From Bog-473 sp963783245 (GTDB lineage Bacteria; Actinomycetota; Acidimicrobiia; Acidimicrobiales; RAAP-2): a stretch of DNA of 64,000 bases. The position numbers and the translations under genes are program-made. The stretch is taken from the NCBI GenBank assembly GCA_963783245.1, contig CAWAMS010000002.1, positions 124,001 through 188,000 on the forward strand. The letters are read 5' to 3'. The number at the start of each line of letters is the position of its first letter. Position 1 is the stretch's first letter. Under the pieces are notes generated by a model. The model had not been told where the DNA came from. It ran no database searches and saw only the letters and a list, made by a program, of their open reading frames with translations. Shown here piece after piece: positions 26,456 through 34,789 of this stretch.

Positions 26456-27435
26456 TGCAAACCGAGGGACCGAGTACCAACGACGATGATGCAGCCGGGG
26501 CCCGAGGATCCGACGACCCCCGCATCCGGTGGTACCCCCGAGGCTGGCGCGACCGTTATGGCGACGAACTGGTGGCACTCATCGACGAGGAGTACGGCAA
26601 CCATCTCCCGGCCGGGGTTCGGCTCAGCCTTCTGACCGGCGGACTTCGACAGCGGGCGCAGCGAATCGGCTTGACCGGGGACTCTGTGCCGGCGGCGGAG
26701 GGCGTCCGGGCCGGCGTGCTGGCGGTGCTCATCGCCTGGGCGGTCTTTGTGATCGCTGGCGCAAGCTTCGCCAAGTTCTCCGAACACTTCGATGAGGCGC
26801 TGCCTCACCTGAGTGGAGCGCATCGTGTCCCTGACCTCGCGTACACGGTGCTGCAGATGACGGCCGGCATAGCCGGCATCCTCGTGGTGACCGGCCTGCT
26901 TCTCGCAGCACCTGCCGTCCTGCGATTCCTGCGAACCGGAGGGTTGTCCACCGTGCGCACCCACATGTTGCGCGCCATCGTCTGCACGGTCCTCACCGTG
27001 GCGACGACCGTGCCACTGCTCGTATGGGCGCACCACCTCACACCACCCCAGCGCAACGGTGGCATGCATTGGTACGGGGCGCTGTTCTTTGTGTGGGCCA
27101 CCCTCATCGCCACCACGGTGGCTCTCTGGACTGCCCTGGCGGTAGTCATAGGCCGGCGCCTCGAGCTCTCCACCGCACTTCTCACTGCGGAGGCGGCGTT
27201 GGCCGTTGCCACGACAGGGGCGATGCTGATCATGGTCGCCGCCACAATGGTGTGGTGGGGAGCGGTGGCCGAGGACGCACCCGGCTTTCTGAGCGCCAGT
27301 CCCGGTGGTGCGCCGGGGTCCCCGTGGGATGTCTGGTTCGTCGCCACGGTGGCTCTTATGCTGGCGTCGATAAGCATTGCCGCCGTTGGGCTCGTCCGGG
27401 AATTCCGTGTGTGGACGAGATTCCGAGCAGGTTGA
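26455..27435 (+). CDS. PadR-associated integral membrane protein
   Basis: 326 residues. A cytoplasmic N-terminus with YPRGWRDRYGDELVALIDEE, a motif often seen in membrane proteins encoded after PadR regulators, precedes about seven hydrophobic helices (first at residues 90-110). No transport or enzyme motif is visible. ATG 26455 shares its A with the PadR stop; a GTG three bases earlier is an alternative. PadR-linked proteins of this type are probably sensors or modulators of envelope stress, but this is inference. Confidence 0.78.
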   Translation: MQTEGPSTNDDDAAGARGSDDPRIRWYPRGWRDRYGDELVALIDEEYGNHLPAGVRLSLLTGGLRQRAQRIGLTGDSVPAAEGVRAGVLAVLIAWAVFVIAGASFAKFSEHFDEALPHLSGAHRVPDLAYTVLQMTAGIAGILVVTGLLLAAPAVLRFLRTGGLSTVRTHMLRAIVCTVLTVATTVPLLVWAHHLTPPQRNGGMHWYGALFFVWATLIATTVALWTALAVVIGRRLELSTALLTAEAALAVATTGAMLIMVAATMVWWGAVAEDAPGFLSASPGGAPGSPWDVWFVATVALMLASISIAAVGLVREFRVWTRFRAG

Positions 27436-27501
27436 CATTCCGCCGATGAGCTTCTGTAGCGCCCTCGGTCAACATGAAATAAAGAGCCTGCCGGAGGAGT
27501 C

Positions 27502-27795
27502 ATGGACAAAACGTTTCACGCCGAGCTCCAGAAAAGCCCCAGCAAGGGAGGTTGGACATACGTCGTGATGGAGGGATCCGCGGAGTACTTCGGCACGAGG
27601 GGATTGGTCAAGGTCGAGGGTACGGTCGACGGTCAGCCGTTCCAGAGCTCTTTCATGGCCCTCGGCGATGGGACGCACAAGTTGCCCGTCAAAGCGGACA
27701 TCCGGAAGAAGATAGGCAAATCCGCCGGCGACACCGTCACAGTGCACCTCACGAGAAGGTTGTGCGGGCAGGAAACGGCTCGCCCCGGCTCTTGA
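27502..27795 (+). CDS. DUF1905 domain protein
   Basis: 97 residues, covering the whole small beta-barrel of DUF1905: FHAELQKSPSKGGWTYVVME, then a central RGLVKVEGTVDGQPFQSSF, then LPVKADIRKKIGKSAGDTVT. Longer relatives join this domain to a YdeI-type domain; here it stands alone. ATG with GGAGGAG nearby. Function unknown; cytoplasmic. It is convergent with a membrane-protein remnant. Confidence 0.85.
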   Translation: MDKTFHAELQKSPSKGGWTYVVMEGSAEYFGTRGLVKVEGTVDGQPFQSSFMALGDGTHKLPVKADIRKKIGKSAGDTVTVHLTRRLCGQETARPGS

Positions 27796-27802
27796 CGGAA
27801 AC

Positions 27803-28192
27803 TCAGGGCCTTGCTGCGAATGCCGGCGTCCTCTCGGGATCGAGAACGGTCCCCGCACTCTGCACGTCGCTTCCTCGATGGTGCCGGACCACCAGCATGA
27901 TGATCATTCCGCCGATGAAAGCGAACAGGGCGAGCGTGTAGGAGTTTCCTATCACCAGCTGAGCGAACGAATCCGTGAGTTCCACACCTTTGCCGTGGGG
28001 AACACGCCAAATGGCGCCGTACCAGAACCAGACGGTCGCCACGGCAGCCCAGACCCGACCGAAGGCCGGCCGGTCATGCGCAAGCGCGAGCCAGAGGATG
28101 ATCGGGACAATCGCGAAGAAGTGGCCTCGATAAATTGGTCGAACCGAAGGTGTGTTGACGCTTCCGATCGTCCCGACCGAGGAAGCCCGAAC
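27803..28192 (-). pseudogene. remnant of a multi-pass membrane protein (C-terminal end)
   Basis: The minus-strand frame from 28192 down to the stop at 27803 encodes a convincing membrane-protein end: IYRGHFFAIVPIILWLALAH, then WAAVATVWFWYGAIWRVP, then NSYTLALFAFIGGMIIMLVV. Only a GTG at 28042 could start it, which would cut into a hydrophobic helix; between that and the in-frame stop at 28193-28195 there is no ATG, GTG or TTG. So the 5' part of the gene is missing or frameshifted. The helix pattern recalls the end of GT-C mannosyltransferases (PIG-V or GT87), but that is a weak guess. A functional 79-residue protein from the GTG cannot be excluded. Confidence 0.5.
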
Positions 28193-28538
28193 TCACGATG
28201 CGCGTCGCGAGCGTGACGGTTTCGTCCATCGTGCCGACGCGTCGCACGTTCCCGGAGTCGCCAGCAACAGCATGGGCGGAGGCTACCGAGGGTCGACCCC
28301 AATCGCCCTCATCCGTAAGGATGAACTTCGAGGTCGAGTGATGCGGCGGGAGGAGGTGGGTCGGGCGTCCAACCAGGCCACCTGCGCCCGCAACGGCAGT
28401 TCAGATGCCTTGCCGGCGATCGCGGAAGAGCGGATCCAGCTCCGGTTCGCGCAAGTGCTTTTTGGCGGGTTCGGCCGCCCTGTCCGGAACGGGCCCTTTG
28501 TCATGTTGTCGTCAGGAACTCTCCTTATCTTTGGATGT
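28193..28538. other. intergenic region upstream of the long redox/DPA operon
   Basis: 346 bases without a gene I trust. It must hold the operon promoter. TATCTT at 28526-28531 could be a -10 box; transcription would then start at about 28538, giving a leaderless message from the ATG at 28539. No good -35 box is seen. Confidence 0.35.
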
Positions 28539-28859
28539 ATGACGCCCTCACGCCAGCGGCCAGGCATCGACCCCACCCGGATCGCCCGAACGCGACGTGA
28601 TGACTCCGTGGCCCGGATTACCAAGGTCACGAAGGCAGTTGGCATCGGCGTCCTGGCAACGACGGGAGCACTGGGGCTCTACCTGGGGAAAGCCCTGCCG
28701 GGCCACCAGGCCGCTACACAGGGATCATCGACTTCGACGTCGAATGGCGGGTCGACGCAATCCTCGACGGGGGCGGCGTCCTCCGGTCAGCTGGGACCTC
28801 CCTCAAGCCCCCCGACGCACTCTCAGCAGAGTGCCCCCGTGGTCTCGGGCGCAAGTTGA
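28539..28859 (+). CDS. small membrane-anchored protein with Ser/Thr-rich outer tail
   Basis: 106 residues: a basic cytoplasmic N-terminus (to about residue 30), one hydrophobic helix VTKAVGIGVLATTGALGLYL, then a low-complexity tail rich in Ser, Thr, Gly and Pro that would face outward. It is first in a long run of overlapping genes, and its stop overlaps the TTG of the ApbE gene. Placement next to ApbE suggests a role in an extracytoplasmic redox chain. The tail contains STGAASSG, which only loosely resembles the ApbE target motif (S/T-G-A-S/T), so covalent FMN attachment is not supported. An open frame upstream to 28152 looks non-coding. Confidence 0.62.
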   Translation: MTPSRQRPGIDPTRIARTRRDDSVARITKVTKAVGIGVLATTGALGLYLGKALPGHQAATQGSSTSTSNGGSTQSSTGAASSGQLGPPSSPPTHSQQSAPVVSGAS

Positions 28860-29830
28860 GGAAGGCAGTCACCGCTCCACTTCCGGAGAATCACTACATC
28901 TACCGGACGCAGGCACTGGGGTGCCGCGCGGAGATCTGGGTCACCGATGCGGGCTCTCTCGTTGGTGCTATCGAGGTCCTCGAGCGAGAGGTCACCCGTA
29001 TCGACAAGGCGGCCAGCCGCTTCCGGGCCGATTCGGAGATCCTCCGGGTGCTTCGTGCCGAGGGGCACCCCGTCGACGTCAGCCCGTGTCTTTTCGAGGC
29101 GGTCTCCGTTGCGTTGCGGGTGGCGGCCGCAACCGATGGTGCCGTTGATCCAACCGTTGGCAACGCCCTGATCGGACTCGGTTACGACCGGGATTTTTCC
29201 GAGATCGCCCGAGGTGTTCCCGGGTCTCTGCCCGAGAAGTCGCCGGTTGTGGGCTGGCAGAGTATCGAGCTGGACCCGATTGACAGGACGCTACGGTTGC
29301 CACCGGACGTGGTGCTCGACCTCGGCGCCACAGCGAAGGCGCTCACGGCCGACCGGATTGCCCGACGCGTGTCGATGACGTTCGGCTGTGGAGTGCTCGT
29401 TTCCCTCGGTGGCGACATCGCGGTGGGTGGTCCTCCACCGCCTGATGGGTTTCTGGTCGCTCTGGCCGACGTGAGCGGAGCTTCGGATGCGGGTGAAACC
29501 GTGGCGATCGAGTCGGGAGGGCTGGCCACCTCGGGCGTCATGTCCCGGCGGTGGCGGTTGGGAGAGCACATCGTCGACCACATCGTCGACCCCCAGACCA
29601 GTCTGCCCCCGACGCCAGCCTGGCGCACCGTCACCGTTGCGGCCGCGACGTGCGTCGACGCGAACGCGGCAGCGACGGCCGCCATGGTGAAGGGGGCCAG
29701 CGCCCTCCGATGGCTGGAATCCCTCCGGCTCCCGGCACGGCTGGTGAGGGTCGACGGGCGCATCGTGAAGGTGGCGGGGTGGCCGTCCGCTGCCTCGGCG
29801 ATGCCGGAGCTGACGGAAAGCACCCGATGA
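28856..29830 (+). CDS. apbE: FAD:protein FMN transferase (ApbE family)
   Basis: 324 residues. It should move FMN from FAD onto a Ser/Thr of a partner protein, with Mg2+. Motifs fit the family: LDLGATAKALTADRIAR (normally DLGGIAKG), VLVSLGGDIAVGGPP, GGLATSGVMSRRWRLG and HIVDPQTS. No signal peptide or lipobox is visible, so it may act in the cytoplasm, or export is not recognised by eye. TTG start in a TTGA overlap with the previous gene; ends in ATGA with the ferric-reductase-like gene. No protein with a clear FMN-binding domain is encoded nearby, so its target is open. Confidence 0.88.
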   Translation: MRKAVTAPLPENHYIYRTQALGCRAEIWVTDAGSLVGAIEVLEREVTRIDKAASRFRADSEILRVLRAEGHPVDVSPCLFEAVSVALRVAAATDGAVDPTVGNALIGLGYDRDFSEIARGVPGSLPEKSPVVGWQSIELDPIDRTLRLPPDVVLDLGATAKALTADRIARRVSMTFGCGVLVSLGGDIAVGGPPPPDGFLVALADVSGASDAGETVAIESGGLATSGVMSRRWRLGEHIVDHIVDPQTSLPPTPAWRTVTVAAATCVDANAAATAAMVKGASALRWLESLRLPARLVRVDGRIVKVAGWPSAASAMPELTESTR

Positions 29831-30954
29831 TGTTGTCGGTCGCCGCAGTTCCCCACAGCGGAACGGCATTGTGGTATCTGACTCGCGCCACAGGGCTGAT
29901 CTCGCTCATTCTTCTCTCGGCCACTGTCGTCCTCGGCATCGTTGCCTCGGTGGGCTGGACTGCGAAGCGGTGGCCACGATTCGCTTCCCAGGCGATGCAT
30001 CGCAATCTCTCGCTGTTCTGCATCGCCCTGATCGCCATCCATATCGTGACGACAGTGGCCGATGGGTTCGTGCCGATCACGTACCTGGACGCGTTCGTGC
30101 CGTTCATCTCACCGTATCGACCCCTGTGGATCGGTCTGGGTGCCCTGGCGTTCGACATGTTGCTCGCCGTGGGCATCACGAGCGGACTGCGTCGTCGTAT
30201 CGGGGTGCGGGCCTGGCGCGGGGTGCACTACCTGGCTTATGCGTGCTGGCCAATCGCCGTGCTGCACGGACTCGGTAGTGGGAGTGATGCTCGCTTGTCG
30301 ATCATGGTGTTGATCGAAGTGCTCTGCATCACCTCGGTCGTTGGCGCGGTTGCGTGGCGCCTCGTGGCAGCCCGCGGACTGCCAACCACGCGTCGTCTCG
30401 CCGCCGCCGGCACCACGGCAGCGCTGGTGGTCGGTATCGGTGTTTTCGCCACGGTTGGCCCACTCCAGCCAGGATGGTCAAAACGAGCGGGGACGTCGGC
30501 CGCCGTCCTCGCCGAGATCAACGCTCGGTTCGCCACCGCGAAAGGAACTGCAAACACGTCACCGGCATCGACGACGGCGCCAACGACTGCTCCTCCATCA
30601 GGCGACCTCCCTGCGCCGCCCTTTACCGCGAACGTCTCCGGGACCGTCAAGACGACGAGCCAGAATAGCTCGGGAGAAGTGGAAGTCCTGCTTACCATGG
30701 TCCTCCAGGGATCGAACACCCCGTTGGTGGTCACACTGTTGGGCACGTCCGTGAACGGAGGTGTGGCCATGTCGAGTAGCAGTGTCGTCCTGGGCACTGC
30801 GCGGGGCGTCGTCACCGCGCTCGACGGCACCACCATCGGGGCCACCGTACGGGCACCGAGCGGGCACGTCGATCTCGAGATGCAGCTCAGTATCGATCAG
30901 TCCACTGGCAGCATCAGCGGGACCGTCTCCGGCACTTCGAGACAGGACCAATGA
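29827..30954 (+). CDS. ferric-reductase-like transmembrane protein with extracytoplasmic C-terminal domain
   Basis: 375 residues. About six helices with the heme-binding histidine pattern of ferric-reductase-like domains: MHRNLSLFCIALIAIHIVTT, then RAWRGVHYLAYACWPIAVLH. A last helix (TTAALVVGIGVFATVGPL) leads to a threonine-rich linker (TSPASTTAPTTAPPSG) and a beta-rich domain of about 110 residues, expected outside the cell. It should carry electrons across the membrane via heme. The open frame upstream to 29551 is inside apbE; ATG 29827 overlaps its stop. No flavin or NAD domain is present, so electrons must come from a partner such as the NuoF-like protein and ferredoxin encoded next. Confidence 0.85.
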   Translation: MMLSVAAVPHSGTALWYLTRATGLISLILLSATVVLGIVASVGWTAKRWPRFASQAMHRNLSLFCIALIAIHIVTTVADGFVPITYLDAFVPFISPYRPLWIGLGALAFDMLLAVGITSGLRRRIGVRAWRGVHYLAYACWPIAVLHGLGSGSDARLSIMVLIEVLCITSVVGAVAWRLVAARGLPTTRRLAAAGTTAALVVGIGVFATVGPLQPGWSKRAGTSAAVLAEINARFATAKGTANTSPASTTAPTTAPPSGDLPAPPFTANVSGTVKTTSQNSSGEVEVLLTMVLQGSNTPLVVTLLGTSVNGGVAMSSSSVVLGTARGVVTALDGTTIGATVRAPSGHVDLEMQLSIDQSTGSISGTVSGTSRQDQ

Positions 30955-32258
30955 GAACCTCGTTGGCGGGATCGACATCGAGTCTTGTCCAGGGTCCGGG
31001 GTTCCCGCGCCTCCTGAGTGCGCTCCATTCGCCTGATTCGGTCATCGACCTACCATCGCACGTCGCACACTGGGGCGATCTGCCACTGCACGACGCAGGG
31101 ACCGCGCTTTTGGACGAACTCGACGCCAGTGGCCTTCGAGGCCATGGAGGCGCCTGGTTCCCGGTTGGCTCGAAGTGGCGGGCGCTGCGACAGGGGAACC
31201 GCCGAACAGTGGTGGTGGCCAATGGGTCCGAGGGAGAGCCAGCCAGCCGAAAAGACCAATTCCTTCTGACCCACGCCCCACACTTGGTTCTCGATGGAGC
31301 GTCTCTCGCCGCGGTAACGCTCAAGGCAGATCGCGTCGTGCTCTACGTCCCGGCACACCACGTCGAGGGAATCCGCCGAGCCGTTCGCTCCCGAACGCCC
31401 GATGGAATTGACCCGGTGAAGATCGAAGTCATCGCTGCGCCGCACGCATACCTGGCCGGACAGGAATCCGCCGTGGTACACGCGCTCAACGATGGGCCCG
31501 CCGTTCCCACTTTCATAGGATTGCGGTCAATCCGTGATCGCGGCGTACGAGGTCGGCCGACCCTCGTTCAAAACGTCGAGACGCTCGCCCATGTGGCCAT
31601 GATCAGCCGATTCGGAGGCCAGTGGTTTCGTTCGGCCGGATCCAAGGACTCCCCCGGCACGATGTTGCTCACGATTACCGGGCGGTGGCCGGAGCCGTTG
31701 GTCGTCGAAGCTTCGCTCGGGGTCGCCTTCAGAGATCTGTTGACGCTCACCCCACAAGATGCGGACAGATACTGGGGGGCGCTCCTTGGGGGGTACGGGG
31801 GTGGCTGGGTCTCCCTCCCGGACCTCCTCGACTGCCGGCTCACCGAAGAGTCGGCTCGCCAACTGAACTCGTCGCTCGGCGCTGGAGTCGTCGTTCTCCT
31901 TCCACGCGGGCACTGCCCCTTGGCCGAGTCGGCTCGGGTGGTTCGGTACATGCAGCGACAGGCAGCCGGTCAGTGCGGACCTTGCGTGCATGGTCTCTCG
32001 GACCTTGCCGCATATCTCGAGGGGCTCGCCTTCAGTCCGGGGCGTTTCGGTGGCCGGATACCGCCTGTGCTCGAGGTGTGCAATCTGATTGAAGGCCGGG
32101 GCGCTTGTCGTCACCCAGATGGCGTCACCCGATTTGTCCGCTCGGCACTCGGTATCTTTCGTGACGAAGTGGACAAGCACGTGCGTCGCGGACCCTGCTC
32201 TGCCGTCAACGGACCGGCGCTGTTGCCCTGCCCAACGGACAGTCCCGGAGTGCGGTGA
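30951..32258 (+). CDS. NuoF-like NADH dehydrogenase/SLBB iron-sulfur protein
   Basis: 435 residues, related to the complex I 51-kDa subunit. The FMN/NADH region is seen in SGLRGHGGAWFPVGSKW and NGSEGEPASRKDQFLL; GQESAVVHAL and RPTLVQNVETLAHVA follow; the C-terminal cluster region has GQCGPCVHGL and GRGACRHPDG. The first of the four NuoF cluster cysteines is absent (alanine), as in the actinobacterial NuoF-like group that accompanies ferric-reductase-like proteins. Starts in ATGA overlap, ends overlapping the next coding segment. It probably oxidises NAD(P)H in the cytoplasm and feeds the membrane heme protein or the ferredoxin. Confidence 0.85.
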   Translation: MRTSLAGSTSSLVQGPGFPRLLSALHSPDSVIDLPSHVAHWGDLPLHDAGTALLDELDASGLRGHGGAWFPVGSKWRALRQGNRRTVVVANGSEGEPASRKDQFLLTHAPHLVLDGASLAAVTLKADRVVLYVPAHHVEGIRRAVRSRTPDGIDPVKIEVIAAPHAYLAGQESAVVHALNDGPAVPTFIGLRSIRDRGVRGRPTLVQNVETLAHVAMISRFGGQWFRSAGSKDSPGTMLLTITGRWPEPLVVEASLGVAFRDLLTLTPQDADRYWGALLGGYGGGWVSLPDLLDCRLTEESARQLNSSLGAGVVVLLPRGHCPLAESARVVRYMQRQAAGQCGPCVHGLSDLAAYLEGLAFSPGRFGGRIPPVLEVCNLIEGRGACRHPDGVTRFVRSALGIFRDEVDKHVRRGPCSAVNGPALLPCPTDSPGVR

Positions 32259-32323
32259 TGGAAGTCCGGCGCGTCAGCGGTCAAGGTACGCGTGCGATCA
32301 GACCACCGGTAAAGAGGTGGCGT

Positions 32324-32524
32324 ATGAACCTCGTGGTCGACCCCATCCTGTGCGACGGGCACGGCGTGTGCGCAGAGCTGTTCCCTGAGCGGGTCGTCAT
32401 GGACCATTGGGGCTATCCGATCATCGACGCGGACGACATACCGACCGGGCTCACAGAGCACGCTCGCCGTGCCGTCGCCGCGTGCCCTCGTTTGGCGCTT
32501 CATCTGGTGGAGCGACGACAGTGA
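32324..32524 (+). CDS. 3Fe-4S-type ferredoxin
   Basis: 66 residues, a typical actinobacterial small ferredoxin: CDGHGVC near the N-terminus (C-x5-C) and CP in AVAACPRLAL close to the C-terminus, the pattern of 3Fe-4S ferredoxins that serve P450s and oxidoreductases. ATG 32324 has AGAGGTGG upstream and gives the normal length; starts at 32255 or 32258 that overlap the NuoF-like stop would add about 22 residues. Its stop overlaps the GTG of the glycosidase-family gene (GTGA). It likely carries electrons within the redox module. Confidence 0.88.
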   Translation: MNLVVDPILCDGHGVCAELFPERVVMDHWGYPIIDADDIPTGLTEHARRAVAACPRLALHLVERRQ

Positions 32525-33792
32525 ACCCTGACCTTCTGCGAGAGGACGTCGACGATCGAATATCAGACTCGAACGGATCACGTCTCGACGTCAACCGGCT
32601 GCCTTCACAGAGCTCCCGTCAGCAGCTGCGGCTCGCGAAGACCGGGCCACCGTACAGACGGCGGAGGTTTCTGGCCGTCCTCGGGGTGACGTTCGCCGTC
32701 TTCTTCGTGTGGCTTGCGTTCTCGCTCGGTGGAGCTCTCACCAATCCGGCCCTCGGAAGCTCGTTGAGCTCCCGATTCTCTGAATGGGCCCGGAATCATG
32801 GAGGTGCGAGCATCGTCAACTGGGTGGAAAAGGAGTGGTACAGCCATCACCCGCCACCTGTCGGTGGCAAACCTCCCACCGGAGCCATCCGGGTCCCGCA
32901 CACGCCGACGACATCCGTCGCCTCGGGTCCGGCCCACCTGCCACCACCGACTGCGATCCAATCCATCGCGCAACCACCGCTTCCCGGTGAGGGGCAATGG
33001 GGACCGGTCGGTCGCCTGGTGGGGGGGATCCCGGCTGTCTATGAGACGACGCTCCGACCCGATGCGCTACACACCAGCTACGTGGTTGGCGTGGCGTGGA
33101 TGGACACCAAATTGCTGAAGGCCACCCTCTACTCCGGAAGTCAGATACCGGGTGGTGGACCCTATAGCCACACCGCTCCGGTGCAACCTCAAGCAGCCGA
33201 CACCCTGGTTGCAGCGTTCAATGCCGGGTTCCTGATGAGCGGGGCCAATGGCGGCTACTACACGGACGGCAAGACGATCCTTCCACTCCGTGCGGGTGCG
33301 GCGTCATTCGTCATCTATCGCGATGGCGCGGCCTCGATCGGTCGTTGGGGCACCGACGTCAGCATGACCCCGAACGTCGTGTCGGTTCGCCAAAATCTCA
33401 ATCTCCTGGTCGACGGCGGACAACCGGTTCCGGGTCTGAATGCGGCGGACACCACACAGTGGGGCAATACCTTGGGAAATGCCATCTACGTGTGGCGGTC
33501 CGGAATCGGGGTCACTTCGGACGGGGCGCTCGTCTATGTGGGCGGACCTGGCCTCAATATCACGGACCTGGCGAATCTTTTGGTACGGGCCGGCGCAGTC
33601 CGCGCCATGGAGCTTGACATCAATACGGACTGGGTCAACTTCTCCGTCTACAAGCCTGCTACCCCGACAGGGGCAGCATCGGGGCTCAACGGAACCGAAC
33701 TCCTTCCCGGTATGACGGGAACACCGTCCCGATATTTTCAGACGTGGTGGGCACGTGACTTCTTCACCATGTCCGCCGCAGTCGGTACCTGA
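32521..33792 (+). CDS. phosphodiester glycosidase-family (NAGPA-like) membrane-anchored protein
   Basis: 423 residues. A basic N-terminus and one helix (VLGVTFAVFFVWLAFSLG, about residues 52-70) act as signal anchor, followed by a proline-rich linker and a C-terminal NAGPA-type domain: LVAAFNAGFLMSGANGGYYT, SVRQNLNLLVDGG and AMELDINTDWVNF are the family landmarks. The domain removes N-acetylglucosamine from phosphodiesters in mammals; bacterial members act on exopolysaccharides or wall polymers. GTG start in overlap with the ferredoxin stop. It has a paralogue at 37008, on the other side of the DPA genes, which suggests that both act on the glycan made from that precursor. Confidence 0.82.
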   Translation: MNPDLLREDVDDRISDSNGSRLDVNRLPSQSSRQQLRLAKTGPPYRRRRFLAVLGVTFAVFFVWLAFSLGGALTNPALGSSLSSRFSEWARNHGGASIVNWVEKEWYSHHPPPVGGKPPTGAIRVPHTPTTSVASGPAHLPPPTAIQSIAQPPLPGEGQWGPVGRLVGGIPAVYETTLRPDALHTSYVVGVAWMDTKLLKATLYSGSQIPGGGPYSHTAPVQPQAADTLVAAFNAGFLMSGANGGYYTDGKTILPLRAGAASFVIYRDGAASIGRWGTDVSMTPNVVSVRQNLNLLVDGGQPVPGLNAADTTQWGNTLGNAIYVWRSGIGVTSDGALVYVGGPGLNITDLANLLVRAGAVRAMELDINTDWVNFSVYKPATPTGAASGLNGTELLPGMTGTPSRYFQTWWARDFFTMSAAVGT

Positions 33793-33793
33793 G

Positions 33794-34789
33794 ATGCGCT
33801 CCGACAATAGAGTGGAAGACACGATTCCGAGCACGACCGCTGTGCCGCACCCCGTCGTGCTCGGTAAGGCGGAAGTTCCCATCCGAAGGATCGAAGGTGG
33901 GTTCTCGGTGATGGCCCTCGCCGTAGTGAGAAGCTTGCGGCCCCGCCAGTGGACCAAGAATGTCCTGGTCTTCGTGGCTCCGGCAGCGGCAGGAGTCATC
34001 GATCACCGGATTGTCCTCCTCCATTCGCTGGCAGCCTTTGGCATTTTCTGTGCTGCCGCTTCGGGCACCTATCTCGTGAATGACGCAGCCGATGCGGAAA
34101 ACGACCGAAAACACCCCGACAAGCGCAATCGGCCGGTCGCCAGTGGCACCATCAGTCCCACCGCCGCAAGAATGATGGCTCTCGGACTCATGGCTGCGAC
34201 CATCGCGGCCTCTTGGTTTGTCGCGCGATGGGGTCTGGTTGTGGTCATGGGCGTCTATCTCATCATCAGCACCGCCTATACGGTCCGGCTCAAGCGCGAA
34301 CCGGTTATCGAACTGGCGGCAGTGGCGTCGGGTTTTCTCCTTCGAGGGGTCGCCGGTGGCGTCGCCACCCACGTGCCCCTCTCGAGTTGGTTTCTCGCAG
34401 TCGCTTCTTTCGGCGCATTGTTCGTCGTGACGGGGAAGCGTCTGGGAGAGTTTCTTCGGCTAGGTGAAGCACGAGGTGAACACCGTGAAGTTCTCTCCCT
34501 CTATACAGCGTCGTTCCTGCGTTCAGCGCTGACCTTGACGGCGTCGGTTACGGTGACCGCGTACTGCCTGTGGGCCTTCGAGAAGGTCGGCCTGCTCTCG
34601 CACGCCAGCCACCATTACGTGTGGATCCAACTCTCAGTGATCCCTATCATCGTCGGTACCCTCTGTATGCTGCGCCTGGTCGACGCCGGCCTCGTTGATG
34701 CCCCCGAAGAGCTGGTCTTTCATGACCACGTCCTGCAGGGGCTCGGTGCATTGTGGATCGCATTGTTCTCGATCGGGATCTACGGATGA
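33794..34789 (+). CDS. ubiA: decaprenyl-phosphate phosphoribosyltransferase-like UbiA-family protein
   Basis: 331 residues with about eight to nine helices. The UbiA aspartate motifs are present: YLVNDAADAENDRKHPDKRN (NDxxDxxxD) and, later, GKRLGEFLRLGEARGEHREV. The opening SLRPRQWTKNVLVFVAP is very close to that of the mycobacterial enzyme that joins phosphoribosyl diphosphate and decaprenyl phosphate, the first step towards decaprenylphosphoryl-arabinose. It begins 1 base after the glycosidase stop; an ATG at 33911 would remove a 39-residue N-terminal tail. Next to DprE1 and DprE2 homologues the assignment is firm. Confidence 0.9.
   Translation: MRSDNRVEDTIPSTTAVPHPVVLGKAEVPIRRIEGGFSVMALAVVRSLRPRQWTKNVLVFVAPAAAGVIDHRIVLLHSLAAFGIFCAAASGTYLVNDAADAENDRKHPDKRNRPVASGTISPTAARMMALGLMAATIAASWFVARWGLVVVMGVYLIISTAYTVRLKREPVIELAAVASGFLLRGVAGGVATHVPLSSWFLAVASFGALFVVTGKRLGEFLRLGEARGEHREVLSLYTASFLRSALTLTASVTVTAYCLWAFEKVGLLSHASHHYVWIQLSVIPIIVGTLCMLRLVDAGLVDAPEELVFHDHVLQGLGALWIALFSIGIYG

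Noticed and set aside
27878..28216. Plus-strand 112-codon frame in the gap before the redox operon
   Set aside because: It is antisense to the membrane-protein remnant, full of Asp, Arg and Glu, with no ribosome site.
28597..29148. Plus-strand open frame across the small protein and apbE
   Set aside because: Arg/Gly/Pro-rich shadow frame overlapping two genes with clear protein features.
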